The notes under the pieces were generated by a model. That model was not told the origin of the DNA. It saw only the letters and a program-made list of their open reading frames with translations, and ran no database searches. 64,000 nt of DNA from Anaeromyces robustus (Eukaryota; Neocallimastigomycota; Neocallimastigomycetes; Neocallimastigales; Neocallimastigaceae), in assembly GCA_002104895.1 (NCBI GenBank), contig MCFG01000126.1, positions 91,870 to 155,869 of the forward strand, read 5' to 3'. Below are positions 1-12,838 of the stretch, piece after piece; position 1 is the first letter of the stretch; each line of letters opens with the position of its first letter. The position numbers and the translations under genes are program-made.

Positions 1-925
1 TTATTAATTTGTATGTATTCTTTTTTTTTTTTGTGGAAGCATAAATCAAAAAAGTCGTATTTATTCATTTATTTATTATTTTTTGTGTATGTGAAATGAA
101 TAAAAGAAAATAATAAATGTAATATTTATTTTAATTCTTATTTAGATCAGTAAAAAAATAAAATAAAATAAAATAAAATAATTATATTTTATTGATCTAA
201 CTATCATATATTTATGATTTTACATACAAAATTATTTTTTTTTTTAACATATATATTTAAATATTTAAATCTTTAAATATTAAAATATTTATTTATCGAT
301 TATCTACTATCCATTAATATTTGAATATAAAATATATTTAAACATAGATTTTTATATTTAATCCCATATAAATAAAAAATAAAAAGAGAAAAAAAAAATA
401 TTTTTCTGTTTTTTTTTTTTTTTTTTTTTTTTTTCCTAGTCAAATGTTACACAATTAAAGTATTGAAAAAAAAATTTAAAAAATAAATTCAAATATTTTT
501 GATTGACTAAATAATAATAAATAATATTAAATTAACATTAACATTTTTTCAAATAGGATATGATTAATAATTCATTATATCTTTATTAAAGATGGATTTT
601 TTTCATATTATTATTTATCTCATATTTTTGATAATGAATGTATATCCAAAAAAAAAAAAAATTAATTTTAGTCATAATTAATCAGAGTTAAAATAAACAT
701 ATTATAAAAAAAAAAAAAAAAAGGAAAGAAAAAACTTAACAAATAATAAATGAAAATAAAAAAAAAGAAGGAAAGAAAGAATTTAACAAGTAATAAATGA
801 AAATTAAAAAAAAAAAAAGTTTAAATAATAATAAAAAAGGAAGAAGAAAAGAAAAAGAAAAAAAAGAGAGAGAGAAAGAAAGAAAGAATAAGTAATGGTT
901 ACTGAACGAAAATAATGAAAAAAAA

Positions 926-958
<33 letters not shown>

Positions 959-3529
959 TGAAAATAAAGAATGAATATATTAAAAAAAGTTGTTGTTGTT
1001 GTTGTTTTTTGAACAAAAAAAAATGGTTATAAAAAGAATTACATAGGATGAAATAAAAAAAATATTAATATATATTAATATATATTATAAGAAAAAAAAA
1101 AACTAATTTTTATTTGGATTTCATGTAAAAAAAAAATCCTACTTGAAATATAAAAATATAAAGAAATCTATATTTTCAATTGAATATAAAAATGTTTCTT
1201 TTTTATTTTTTTTTTTTTTTAATTATTAAAAAAAAATGTATTTAAGTATATATAACCTGTCATAATGTATCAAATAAAAAATTAATATTATATTAATTTT
1301 TATTTTTTTTTTTTATTTTTTAGAATTAAAATTAAAATAATATTTGATATATATTATATAATATCCTATTTTCTTATTTTATTATTTATTTTCTTAATAA
1401 AATACAGTCATTTGTAAATGTAATTCTATATCTACAATATAGAATTACTTTTATTATTATTATTATAAAATATATAGAAAAATAAAATTAAATATTGGAA
1501 TTTTTTACATATTATAAGATTTTCAACACTTAAAAAAAGAAGATATAAAATAAAAAAAAAAATTAAAATGTCATTTTTTTTTATTATTTTTCATTATTCA
1601 ATTCTGTATATCAAAAAACCTCTGTATATAACAAAAATGATAATAATAGTAATAAAAAAAAAAAAGAATAAATTAATATATAATAAAATTCTTTTAAAAA
1701 AAACTAATAAAATAATTAAATATCTTCATATATCATATTTATTATTAGTTATTGATTTATTGAATTTATTGGAATTTATTATTGATTTATTAGCTATTAT
1801 ATTTTATTTTTATTTTTTTTTTCTCTTAAAAATATTGGTCTTTTTACATAAAAATATGTAAAAAAAAAAAAAAAAAAAACTGTACTGTACTATGTAACAT
1901 ACATACATACATTAATTGAAAAAAAAAAAAATTATTTTTTTTTTCTTTTTTCTTGTTATTTATTCTGTACAAATAAAAAGAGTAACCCTATTTTTTTTTT
2001 TATTAATTTTTTTTTTAAAATGTATAAATAAGTATAAATAAAAGTTTAATTTTTTATTTTTTTTTTGTTAACAAAAATATATAATATATATATATATATC
2101 AATACATATCAATATATAAAATTTTATAAAAATAGGTGTACATTATCATTACATTAATTACTACACTATTTACTTATTACTTAGAATACTTTAATTATAA
2201 TTAAAACTAATATAGTAATAATGAGGATGGTAAAGATTATTTATAATAAAAATAAAAAAAAACTTTCTTTTTTTTTTTATTTTTCATTTAAATTTTTTTT
2301 TATATATTTATTTAAATAACCCTATTTTTTATTTTACTTTTTAAATGATTTAATAAAAAATTATATCCAAGACATAAATATATATATATATATATATATA
2401 CAAAATGTAAATTTCCTTTTTTTATTATTATTATTATTATTTTTCTGTATTTTTATTCTGTAATTTTTTTTTATTATATTATTTTCACCTAAATAAACAT
2501 CTTATAATATATATATATATATATTTAATCTTATCTATTTTCTATTTTATAACGATGATCCTAATAATTACATTAACTAAGTTAGGATAAAAAAAAAAAA
2601 GCTTACACATTTTATAAATTAATATTTTATAGGTATATAAATAAATAAATAAAATAAAATTAAATAAAAACAAAAAATAAAATAAAAAAAAAAGTTAATT
2701 TATACATATATGTCATTATTATTTAATATTAAATACTTTATATTTTTCATTTATTTATTTAAAAATATAAAGTTTGACATAATAATAAAAATGGGGATGG
2801 TAAAAAAATACCATAGAAAAAATTAATAAATCATAAAAAATAATATTAATTTTAATTTTTTAATTTATATAGTATAACATTTATAGTATAATATGAAAAA
2901 AAAAAAATAAAATAAAATAAAATAAAATAAAATAAAATTAGTTGTTTTTTATTTTTTTACTTTAATTCATTTACTTTAATTATATAATTAATGAATTATT
3001 GAATTAATAATTATTAAAATGAAAATGAAAATGAAAATGAAAATAAAAAAAAGCAATTATTTTTTAAAAATAACTAATCATTAAATATGTTAACATGTTA
3101 ATATTTTAACATTTTTTTATATAATAATAAAATTAATAAATGCATTTGCATTTAATCCATAATAATTATTAATGAATTAATTAGTGAATGAATGAATTAA
3201 TTAATAAATTAATAAATAATCATTTCTATAATACATCAAGATCAAAGTTTTTTAATTAAAAAAAAATGATTTGAATGATATTTATAAATAAGAAATTGAA
3301 CTGTAACAGATGCAAATAAATAAATAATGATAATGATAATGATTTATAAATAAATAAATGCATAACTATGTATATTTATAAATATAATATATATAAATAT
3401 AAATATATAAATATATAAAATACCAAATAAATAAATATATAAATAAATAAATGTGGTATATATGCTTATGCATTGTTTTATTACCCATTACAATTTTAAT
3501 GATGAAGTAAACCCATTACAATTATTCAT

Positions 3530-3533
<4 letters not shown>

Positions 3534-3602
<69 letters not shown>

Positions 3603-3604
3603 TT
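3534..3604. repeat. (TTTA)n microsatellite
   Basis: About 17 uninterrupted copies of the tetramer TTTA. This is one of several such arrays in the window (4379-4447, 12767-12838, 15196-15284, 57038-57116; on the other strand 45429-45537). Confidence 0.95.
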
Positions 3605-4378
3605 ATTGATACATTACTGATAATTAATAATTGATTATAATTATAAAAATAAAAATATAATAGAAAAATTGAAAAATAATACTTCATTATTTTTTATTTA
3701 TTCATTCATTATTCATTCATTATTCATTATTCATTATTTATTATTTATTATTTATTATTATTTATTATTTATTATTTATTATTTATTTCTTGTTATTATC
3801 TGTTAATCCATTTATATATTTTAATAATTATTTTTAATATTATTATTATTACTAAATATTATTTATTATTTTTTACCTATAATTAAATAATAATTTTCTG
3901 TTTCTGTTTTACTTTTTTTTTATAACATTTACTATTTAATTTTATTATATATTAATAGTAAATTTCTAATATATTAATATTTATATATATATTATTTATT
4001 ATAAAGTATTCATAATATATAAATGATTGTATTCATTTTCATCAAAAAAAAAAAAAAAAACCAAGAACAAAAAACAAAAAAAGAAACTTTAATTAAAAAA
4101 AAAAAAAATGAAAATGAAAACATTTTTTTATTTTTATTTTAATTTTATTTCTTATTTTTTTTTGTTTCATGTATGACTTATAAATAAAATGATTAAAATA
4201 AAATGATTAAATTGCCACTTTCAACTTTCTAAACTTAAAACTAAACAAAAAAAGTAATATAATAAAAATACTTGAAATGAATAAAACCAAAAAAAAAAAC
4301 AAAAAATTTTACAACATTAAATTAAAAGTTATATAAATTATTATATTATACATAACAATTATTTAATACTTTCTATAA

Positions 4379-4379
4379 T

Positions 4380-4446
<67 letters not shown>

Positions 4447-4447
4447 T
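4379..4447. repeat. (TTTA)n microsatellite
   Basis: About 17 near-perfect copies of TTTA, followed by further TTTA/AAAT-rich sequence up to about 4760. Confidence 0.95.
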
Positions 4448-5149
4448 ATTTAATTTAATTTAAATTTAAATCTTTGAAATTAAATGAATGAATGAATAAA
4501 TAAAATTTAAAAAAAAATATTTTTAATATATTAATTTATTATTTATTTATTTATTTAATTTATGATTTGCTTATTTATTTATATTAATTTATTATTAAAA
4601 AAAAAAAAAAAAACAAATTCATTAATAATTAATTAAACAAATAAATAAATAAATAAATAATAATTAAATAAATAATCATTAAAAATTATATATTAAATCT
4701 CCCTAAATAAATAAATAATTAATTAATAAATAAATAAATAAATAAATAAAAAATTAATATATTAAATGATAAAGTTTAATTAAAAAAAAAAAAAAAAATT
4801 TGGATCTATTAAAATAATTACAAAAAAAAAAAAAAAAAAAAAAAAAAAGAATTACTCTTTATACAATAAAAATACATATATATTTAATAATAATATTGAA
4901 TAATAATAATAAGGAATAATAAAAAGTGAAAAGTAAAAAAAAAAAAAAAAAAAAAAAGGGAAAAAGAAAAAGAAAGCAATTATTTTACCATTTTTACAAA
5001 ATATATATATATTTGAAATTTATATAAAATTGAATAATAATGTTACATTTACATTTTTACATTTTTACATTTAAATTTATTTTTTTTTTTAAAAAAAAAA
5101 TACTTGAAAAAAAAATGAATAAATAAAATAGTAAATCTCTTTTGGTTTC

Positions 5150-5710
5150 AAGGAAATGGAAACTTTTATATAATTAGAAGAAAAAACAAAAAATAGGAAT
5201 AAAAATATTTATTTGGTTTTGGTTTATAATTCTGATACTGAGAAGAAGAGAGAGAGAGAGAGAAAGAAAGAAAGAAAGAAAAAAAAATAAAAATAAAAAT
5301 GAAAATGAAAATGAAAATGAAAATGAAAATGAAATTTAAAGTACATGTTCAACCAGTAATTGTAAAAATAGAGTTTTTTTAAAAAAAATGAAAGAAAGAG
5401 AAAGAAAAAGATATCATTAAAATGAAATATCTATTACATATAAATATATATATAGAATTGTATATATATATATATATTTGATTTCAAGAGAAGAAAAGAG
5501 AAAAAAAGAGAAGAAAGAACTTGGTACTTTATATATAATTAAGAAGGAATAAAAGAAGTAAAAGTAAAATAAAAAAAAAGAGAGAGAGAGAGAGAGAGAA
5601 AGAACTAAATATTTATTTGATTTTTTTGGTTTTTCTCTTGGTTTTTTTGGGCTGGAGTTTTGGTTTATTAATTCTGATATTTAAGGCATAGAAAGAAAAA
5701 AAGAAAGAAA
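5150..5710. repeat. Diverged purine-rich duplication
   Basis: Two blocks resemble each other. In each, a short stretch with TTATATAATTA is followed by a purine-rich AGAG/GAAA tract and the phrase TTTTGGTTTATwATTCTGATA (about 5215-5240 and 5655-5680). The order of elements differs slightly and the spacers are microsatellites, so the copies are old or rearranged. No reading frame is preserved. Confidence 0.4.
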
Positions 5711-5923
5711 ATAAAAAAAGAAAGAAAATTAAAAAGGAAAAGAAAAGGAAAAAAAAGGAAAAGAAAAGAAATTTCAAATTTCTTTATTTATTTTTTTTTA
5801 TTTAAAAAAAAACTCTTTATCTTTTCGTTTTTTTTTTTTTTTTTTAATAGCTACTAGCTATCATGTTTATAACTATATAATCTTTTTTTTTATTTTCTTT
5901 TTCTTTTTTTTTTTTTTGGAATA

Positions 5924-5924
5924 C

Positions 5925-5975
<51 letters not shown>
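5924..5975. repeat. Long poly(A) tract
   Basis: Nearly 50 consecutive A residues followed by (AAG)n. It is the longest homopolymer in the window. Other runs over 20 bases occur near 414, 930, 4822, 8641, 14330, 18379, 27790, 34723, 50701 and 54911. Confidence 0.9.
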
Positions 5976-5977
<2 letters not shown>

Positions 5978-6189
5978 AGAAGAAGAAGAAGAAAAGAGTA
6001 CAAAAAAGTATAAAAATAAGTAATATTAAAAAAAAAAGATATATTATAAAATATTTATAAAATATTAATATTATAATTATAATATATAATATATAATATA
6101 TATATAATATATAATTATTTAATTATTTAATTATTTAATGATGAATGATTGTTTTTTTTTTTTTCCTATAAATACTAAAAAAAAAAAAT

Positions 6190-6267
6190 AATCATACACA
6201 AATATACACACCTTACAATAACATAAAACAACTCCATATAACAAACCCCAATAGAACACACAATATT
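6190..6267. other. Strand-asymmetric A+C block
   Basis: About 75 bases made almost only of A, C and T with a single G, including CACACC, ACTCC and ACCCC clusters. This stands out sharply from the surrounding A/T homopolymers. CA-rich boxes act as developmental promoter elements in Dictyostelium, but there is no gene next to this one, so a regulatory role is only a guess. Confidence 0.35.
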
Positions 6268-6289
6268 TAAAAAAAAAGATTATAATTAT

Positions 6290-6377
6290 TTATTACTTAT
6301 TATTTATTTATTATTTATTATTTATTATTTATTATTTATTATTTATTATTTATTATTTATTATTTATTATTTATTAT
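6290..6377. repeat. (ATTATTT)n array
   Basis: A 7-bp unit (TTATTTA in any phase) is repeated about 11-12 times. Confidence 0.9.
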
Positions 6378-8638
6378 TTTTAATTAATAATACTTTTTTT
6401 TTTTTTTTTTCTTTTTTTTTAGCTAAACAAAAAAAAAATATTATTATTAAAAATAATATGGTTAATTATATATATATTTTTTTTTATATAAACATTATAA
6501 CTTTTTATTTTTCTTTTCTTTTCTCTTTTCCTTTCTTTTCTTTTTATTTTGTATAAAAAGAAGAAGAAAAAAGAAAAAGAAAAGGAATTAATTATAAATA
6601 CTAATTATTATTTATTATATATTATATTATTAATATTTATTAGATATTATTAATATTTATTAGATATTATTATTATATTATATTGTTATTAATTATATAT
6701 ATTATTAATTTTATTTCTATGAATATTTTTTTTAATTTTTAATTTCTAAAAAAAGTTGTTTTTTTTTTTTTTTATCAAAGTTTTTATTATTATTATTATT
6801 ATATTGTTATTATGTCTATTATTTTCTTTTTTTTCTTTTTTTCTTTTTCCTTTCTTTTTTTTTTTTTTTTTTTTATTTGATTTTGATTTTGGTGTTTTTT
6901 TTTTAATAATATTTATTATATATATATTTATAATTTATAATTGATAATTGATAATTTTTACTTTATTAACATTTAATTACATTTTTTAAGGATGGAAAGA
7001 AGTTGTTGGTTTGTTTGATTGATTTTCTTTTATTGCTTTATTATTTATGGAATGATGGATTTATTAATAGATGAATGGATTTTTATATTTAATTAAATTT
7101 ATAAAAAAAATTAAAAAGACAATTTTTTTTTTCTATACAGATATTATTTATATATTTATATATTTACTACAATTTTTTTTTGTTTTTTGGTTTTTTTTTT
7201 TTTTTTTTGTTTTTAGAGAATTTTTTTCTTTTTCTTGGTATTATTAATATTGTTTGTTTTTGTTTTTGTTTTTGTTTATATTTGGTTTATATATTTGGTT
7301 TATATTTTGTTTTGTTTTGTTTTTGTTTTTTTTGTCATTATTATTTTATTATTTTTTTTTTTTTTTGTTTTTTTTTCATATTTCTCTATTTTTCTATTTT
7401 CTTTTTATTATTTTCTTTTATTATTATTATTATTTTTTTTATTATTTTTTTTATTTTATTATTTTTTTATTTTTGGCATTGGTATCTTTTATTTTAATTT
7501 TATTATTATTATTATTATTATTATTTATTATTATTTTCTGTTTTCTTTTTTTTTTTTTTTTTTTTTTATTTTCTTTATTATTTTCTAAAAAAAACTCTAT
7601 GTATTTTTATAGTATTTTATAGATATTATTTATATATATTATATATATATTTTAAAAAGAAAATGTTATTTTTTTTTCTTAAAAGTCTTTTTTTTTTTTT
7701 CTTTTTCTTTTTCTTTTTTTTTTTTTTTTTTAGTTTTTAATAAAATAAAAAAATGTATTTTATTTTTATTATTATTATTTTTTTTTCTTTCTTTCTTTCT
7801 TTATAATAATTATGAAAATATATAAATAATAAAAAAAAAGATATATATTATTAATAAAGATAATAATTATAAAAAAAAAAAATTATTTTTTTTTTCTTTC
7901 TTTATAAATAAATAAAATATGTTATGTTTTGTTATATTATTATTATTATTATTAATAAAAAAAAAATATAAAAAAAAGTCTTTATAATATATAAATATAA
8001 AATAAATATTTTTTCTTTTTTTTATAACTATTATTCTTTTTTTTTTATTTAATTAAACGAATTATAAATATATTATTAAAAAATAATTAATAATAAAAAA
8101 AAAAAAAAAAAAAAAAAAAGAAATATAATTTTTTTTTTCTTTGGTACTAAAATTAATTTTACTTTGATAAAAAATAATATTTTTTTTATTTTTTTTAAAA
8201 TTTAATTTTATTATAAAAAGAAAATAATAAATTAATTATATAAAAAATTTTTCTTAAAAAAAAAAAAAGAAAAAAGAAAAAAAATAATAATGATAAAAAA
8301 TTATATATAAATAAATTTTTTCTTTTAGGTATACTTTTTATATATAATTTTTTGTTGGTTGGTTTAATCATAATTATTTTTTTTTTCTTTTTCTTTTTTT
8401 TCTTTCTTTTTTTTTTTTTTTTTTTTTTTTTATAAATATATATATATAAATAAATATTAATGTTGATATTATATATAATGATAAGTTATAATTATATTAA
8501 TAAAAATTTAAATTAATGATGTTATATTTTTTTTTGTTATTGGCTTCTTTCTGTTTTTCTTCTTCTCCCCCTTTTACAACATAATTTTTTTTAAAGTTTA
8601 ATAAAACTCTTTTCATTTTTCTGATTTAAATATATAAT

Positions 8639-8671
<33 letters not shown>

Positions 8672-9014
8672 ACATTAAATATTAAATTAATTATAAAGAA
8701 AAAAAACTTGTAAAAAAAAAAAAGCCTCTAATAATTATACTTAATATAAATGAATATTATAATAAAATATAAAATATATTAAAAAAAAATTGATGGGATT
8801 ATATTATTATATTAATTTTTTTTTTTTCTTGCTGGTTGAATTATTATTTTAAATAAATTATATTAATGGTAATTAAATATTAAAAGTTCTATGATTTGGA
8901 TAGAAAAATTAAAAAAAATAATTATACAAAATAATTTATATATTATATTATATTATATTATATATAATATATAAATGATTATTGATGATGAGGATGATTT
9001 TTTTAAAAAATCAT

Positions 9015-10214
9015 TTATTGACTAACAGCATGTTCTTTCTTAAATTTTTCTAATAAATCTAAAACTTTTTGTGATGGATTATCATAACCATCTGGATTTT
9101 GGGATTGCCATCTCCAAGCATCAGCACACATTTCTGAAATACTATATCTAGTATACCATTTTAATTCTTTATTAGCTTTAGCTGGACAAGCAACAACTTG
9201 AGCGGCATCACCCTTACGACGATCAACAATCTTATATGGAACAGTTTTACCAGAGGCTTTATTCATACTATCAATAACTTCTAATACAGAAAAACCTGTA
9301 CCAGTACCCATATTATAGATAAGTACACGTTCATTTACTGGAGCCTTAGCACCCTTTCTGTTTTCTTCATTTTCTCTTAATTTTTCAAGAGCAGCTAAAT
9401 GACCATCAGCAAGATCAACAACGTGAACATAATCTCTAACACCAGTACCATCACGAGTTGGATAATCATTACCATAGACACTTAAAATTTCACGTTTACC
9501 AACTAAAGTTTGACATACATATGGTAAAAGGTTATTTGGAATATCTTTTGGATTTTCACCAATTAAACCAGTAACATCAGCACCAATTGGGTTGAAATAT
9601 CTAAGAAGACAAGCTTGACCATCTTCATATTCCTTGAATTTTTCAGTAATAACTTGTTCAGCCTTTAATTTAGATTCACCATATGGATTAATTGGACCAA
9701 GTTCACAATCTTCAGTAAGTGGATCCATAGTTTTTGGATTACCATAAAGGGTAGCAGAAGAAGAGAAAACAATATTATGTACATTATGTTCTGCCATACA
9801 TTCAATTAAGATACGAGTACCTTCAACATTATTATTCATATAACGTTCTGGGTATTGACATGATTCAAAGACAGATTTTAAACCAGCAAAATGTATAACA
9901 GCCCAGAAATCATATTTATCAAAGACTTTATTTAATTCTTCTTTATCACGAACATCACAGAAATAGAATGGAACACCCTTTCCTGATATGATTTCAACTC
10001 TCTTTAATGAATCTTCAACAGAATTACATAAGTTATCTACAACAACAACATTATGACCATTTCTGCAAAGTTCTAAAACAGTATGTGAACCTATGTAACC
10101 GGCACCACCGGTAACTAAGATATATTTTCCTGGAACTGGATGTGATACAAAAGTAGACATGTTCTTTTTAGTGAAAAAAGAAGATATATAATTGATAATT
10201 TCTATATAAAACAT
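9015..10214 (-). CDS. galE: UDP-glucose 4-epimerase (UDP-galactose 4-epimerase)
   Basis: Interconverts UDP-galactose and UDP-glucose with bound NAD; this is the last step of the Leloir pathway and a source of UDP-Gal for glycosylation, in the cytosol. The single-exon frame encodes 399 residues. The Rossmann NAD motif GGAGYIG lies at residues 36-42. The catalytic serine of SSSATLYGNP is about S153, and the Tyr-x-x-x-Lys pair is Y178/K182 in NPYGESK. The eukaryotic GALE signatures LLRYFNPIGA, IPNNLLPYV and DGTGVRDYVHVVDLA are all present. The last ~60 residues, including DRRKGDAAQVVACP, fit the substrate-binding part. A second ATG 18 codons in (position 10160, MSTFVS) gives 381 residues and starts just before the conserved fold. 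The upstream 18 codons are AT-rich and look like untranslated leader, so the inner start is more likely. No missing residues or frameshifts. Identification is secure; only the start is uncertain. Confidence 0.97.
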   Translation of the reverse strand: MFYIEIINYISSFFTKKNMSTFVSHPVPGKYILVTGGAGYIGSHTVLELCRNGHNVVVVDNLCNSVEDSLKRVEIISGKGVPFYFCDVRDKEELNKVFDKYDFWAVIHFAGLKSVFESCQYPERYMNNNVEGTRILIECMAEHNVHNIVFSSSATLYGNPKTMDPLTEDCELGPINPYGESKLKAEQVITEKFKEYEDGQACLLRYFNPIGADVTGLIGENPKDIPNNLLPYVCQTLVGKREILSVYGNDYPTRDGTGVRDYVHVVDLADGHLAALEKLRENEENRKGAKAPVNERVLIYNMGTGTGFSVLEVIDSMNKASGKTVPYKIVDRRKGDAAQVVACPAKANKELKWYTRYSISEMCADAWRWQSQNPDGYDNPSQKVLDLLEKFKKEHAVSQ

Positions 10215-10340
10215 TTGTAAAAAAATTTAAAGGTTTAAAAATAAAAAAATATTAGTTTTAAAATATTTAAAAATATTTTACTAAAAATTTATTTATATTA
10301 TATAAATATAAATATAAATATAAAATAAAATAATAGAAAA

Positions 10341-10368
10341 GGGTAAGGGATATATATAAGGGATAGGG
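10341..10368. promoter_or_regulatory. Four GGG runs upstream of galE
   Basis: GGG occurs at 10341, 10347, 10360 and 10366, about 130 bp upstream of the first galE ATG and 180 bp upstream of the second. On the galE sense strand the runs read as CCC clusters separated by short AT spacers. Such G density is exceptional in this AT-rich DNA. It could be a transcription-factor site or a two- or four-tier G-quadruplex, but function is inferred only from position and composition. Confidence 0.4.
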
Positions 10369-12766
10369 ATATTTTTACTATATATATAATTTATTATTAT
10401 TCATAATAAACTATAAAATTGTATAATATTTCTTTTTTTTTTTTTATTAATTTTTATTATTAAAAAAAAAAGACTACTTTTTTTTCATAATCTTTTTTTC
10501 TTTTAAACTATATATGTATTTTATATATAAAAAGTATAAAATACTTTTTATAATAATTGGATATATTTTATTTATTAAATAAAATATATATTAATTTATA
10601 AAATAAATACATAATTGTATTTATTCATTATAAGGAGTGTATTTAGAGTGTTGAAAACTTGTTGAAAACTATATAAAAAAATATATATTTTAGTGTTTTT
10701 TTTTATTTTTTTTTATTTTATTTTTTTTTTGAAATAAAATTTTTGAATACTGCACCTTTTATTCTTAAATTTAAACTCATTTTTGATATCTTTTAATATA
10801 TATGAGTATAAAAAAATTGTCTTTATTGAATTTTATTTTTTTGAAATATTTTATTGAAAATTGTAATATATTTTAAATCAATTATTCAATCCCTTTTTTT
10901 TTTAAATCCAAAATTATTATATTATATATTATTATATTTTTATATAAAAATTATATCACTATTTTTATTACTATAGTTAAATCTATACCTTTTAATATAT
11001 AAAGTTAAATGTAATAAAGCTTTTTTATTATTTTATTTCTTTTATAGAAGAAATATGAATATATATAATATTAATCTATTATAATAAATAATTTAAATTA
11101 ATTTAATGTAATTGTAGTTCTTTTTAAAAAAAAAAAAGTATATTTCTTTTTTTTTTTTGCTTTCTAATTTAAATAAAAAATATTATTTTTTATTATTTTA
11201 CAACAATAAAAAAATAAAATAATTATGAAAAAAATTCTCTTTTTTTTTTTTAAATAATTAAAACGATTTCCAAATGCAGTAAATAAAAAAAAAAATTTTT
11301 AAAAAAAAAAAAGCATTTTTTCCTTTATATATAAAAAAATTTTTTTTTTATTTCTTATTATCTTTATTAAAAAAATTTATTTTTTTTTAATAAACTATAA
11401 ATTTAAGTTTATTTTATAATATAATAAAAAAAAAAATAAACTAATAAAATAAAAAAAAATAAAAAATATTAAAAAAAAAAATTTAATAATAATAAAAATA
11501 ATAATAAAAATAATTATTAATATTTAATATTTATTATTTAATATTTAATATTTAATATTAATTATTAATAATAATTAAAGAATAAAAAAAATAAAATAAA
11601 ATATATAATAATATAAAAAAAAATTAATAATAAATAATATAATATAAAAATAATATAAAATAAATGAATAATAAAATATTAAAAAATTTAGATAATATAA
11701 TATATATAATATATTTAATATATAATATAAATGAATATATTATGTATATATAAAAACAAAAAAAAAAATTTTTTTATTTATTAAATATTTATATATATTT
11801 ATATTTAAAATAAATAAAATAATATATACAAATATAATCAGAATATAAATTGTTTATATTTGAATTATATTAGTTAATACTAAAAAAATAATAAAAAAAA
11901 CTAATAAATAATTATATAGGTCTAATATATAAATTAAATTAAATATTTAAAATATAATATATAATTACTATAATTATTTAAATAAAAATTATATAGAATA
12001 ATATATAGTTATATATAATAATTATATTAATATTCTAATCTTTATATATATTATTTATATAATATTAATTTAAATATATGGAATAAATATAAAATTAGCA
12101 ATAGAATTATTTAAAAAAGAAAAATATTTTTTTTATATTAATATAAATAAAATTAATATATAAATATTTATATTGATAAATAGTAATCAATTAATATATT
12201 AATAAATACCGTATATAAATTAAAAATTTAAATAAGTAAAGTAATCCTATAATATAATAAATAAAAAAAAAAAGAAATAATAAATATTTATAATAAAAAA
12301 AAAGGATTCTGTATATTAATTAAATAATAATAAATATATTACATTATATTTATAAAATTATTATCTAATTGAATTTATTAAATTTTTTGATATATAATTT
12401 ACATTATTTTTTTATATATTATAATATATTATAATATAATATAAAAAATTATTTAATAAATATATAATACATGTCAATAATATATAAATATATCTAAATA
12501 TATTAATAATATATGGTAAATTATATAATTATATATATTACATTTTATTAGTAATGACATAATTTGAAATAATTTATTGCCTTTAATATATTAAATAAAA
12601 TAGAATCATTTATAATTACATATATTAACTTTAAAAATTTTTTTTTGTTATTTCAATTCTATTATATTGTACTATAATATATTATATTATATATTATATA
12701 TATATAATATAATAATGGAATGAATGGAATTGACTTTATATATAATTTAATTCAATTTTTTTACAC

Positions 12767-12769
12767 TAT

Positions 12770-12836
<67 letters not shown>

Positions 12837-12838
12837 TT
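12767..12838. repeat. (TTTA)n microsatellite
   Basis: About 18 perfect TTTA copies. Confidence 0.95.

Larger units (their letters stand above)
1..9014. other. Gene-free simple-sequence region
   Basis: No believable gene is visible on either strand in this stretch. It consists of homopolymer A and T runs, TTTA, ATTATTT and TTA microsatellites and short AT palindromes. The longer open frames here (for example around 804-1016, 1568-1861 and 6756-7622) translate only to Phe/Leu/Ile/Tyr or Lys/Asn runs and simply reflect low-complexity T or A tracts. The right end is the 3' flank of galE. Notable sub-segments are listed separately. Confidence 0.8.

Noticed and set aside
804-1016. Minus-strand 70-codon Phe-rich frame
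   Set aside because: Translation of A-runs on the other strand; no non-repetitive sequence.
1568-1861. Plus-strand 97-codon frame with good ATG context
   Set aside because: Composition is only Ile/Leu/Phe/Lys/Asn/Tyr, as expected for random AT DNA; no domain or conserved feature visible.
3482-3530. Possible C/D-box snoRNA (AATGATGA between two ACCCATTACAATT repeats)
   Set aside because: No box D (CTGA) or terminal stem at a suitable distance.
6756-7622. Several overlapping Phe/Leu-rich plus-strand frames
   Set aside because: Arise from a T-rich tract; multiple frames open at once is a sign of low complexity, not coding.
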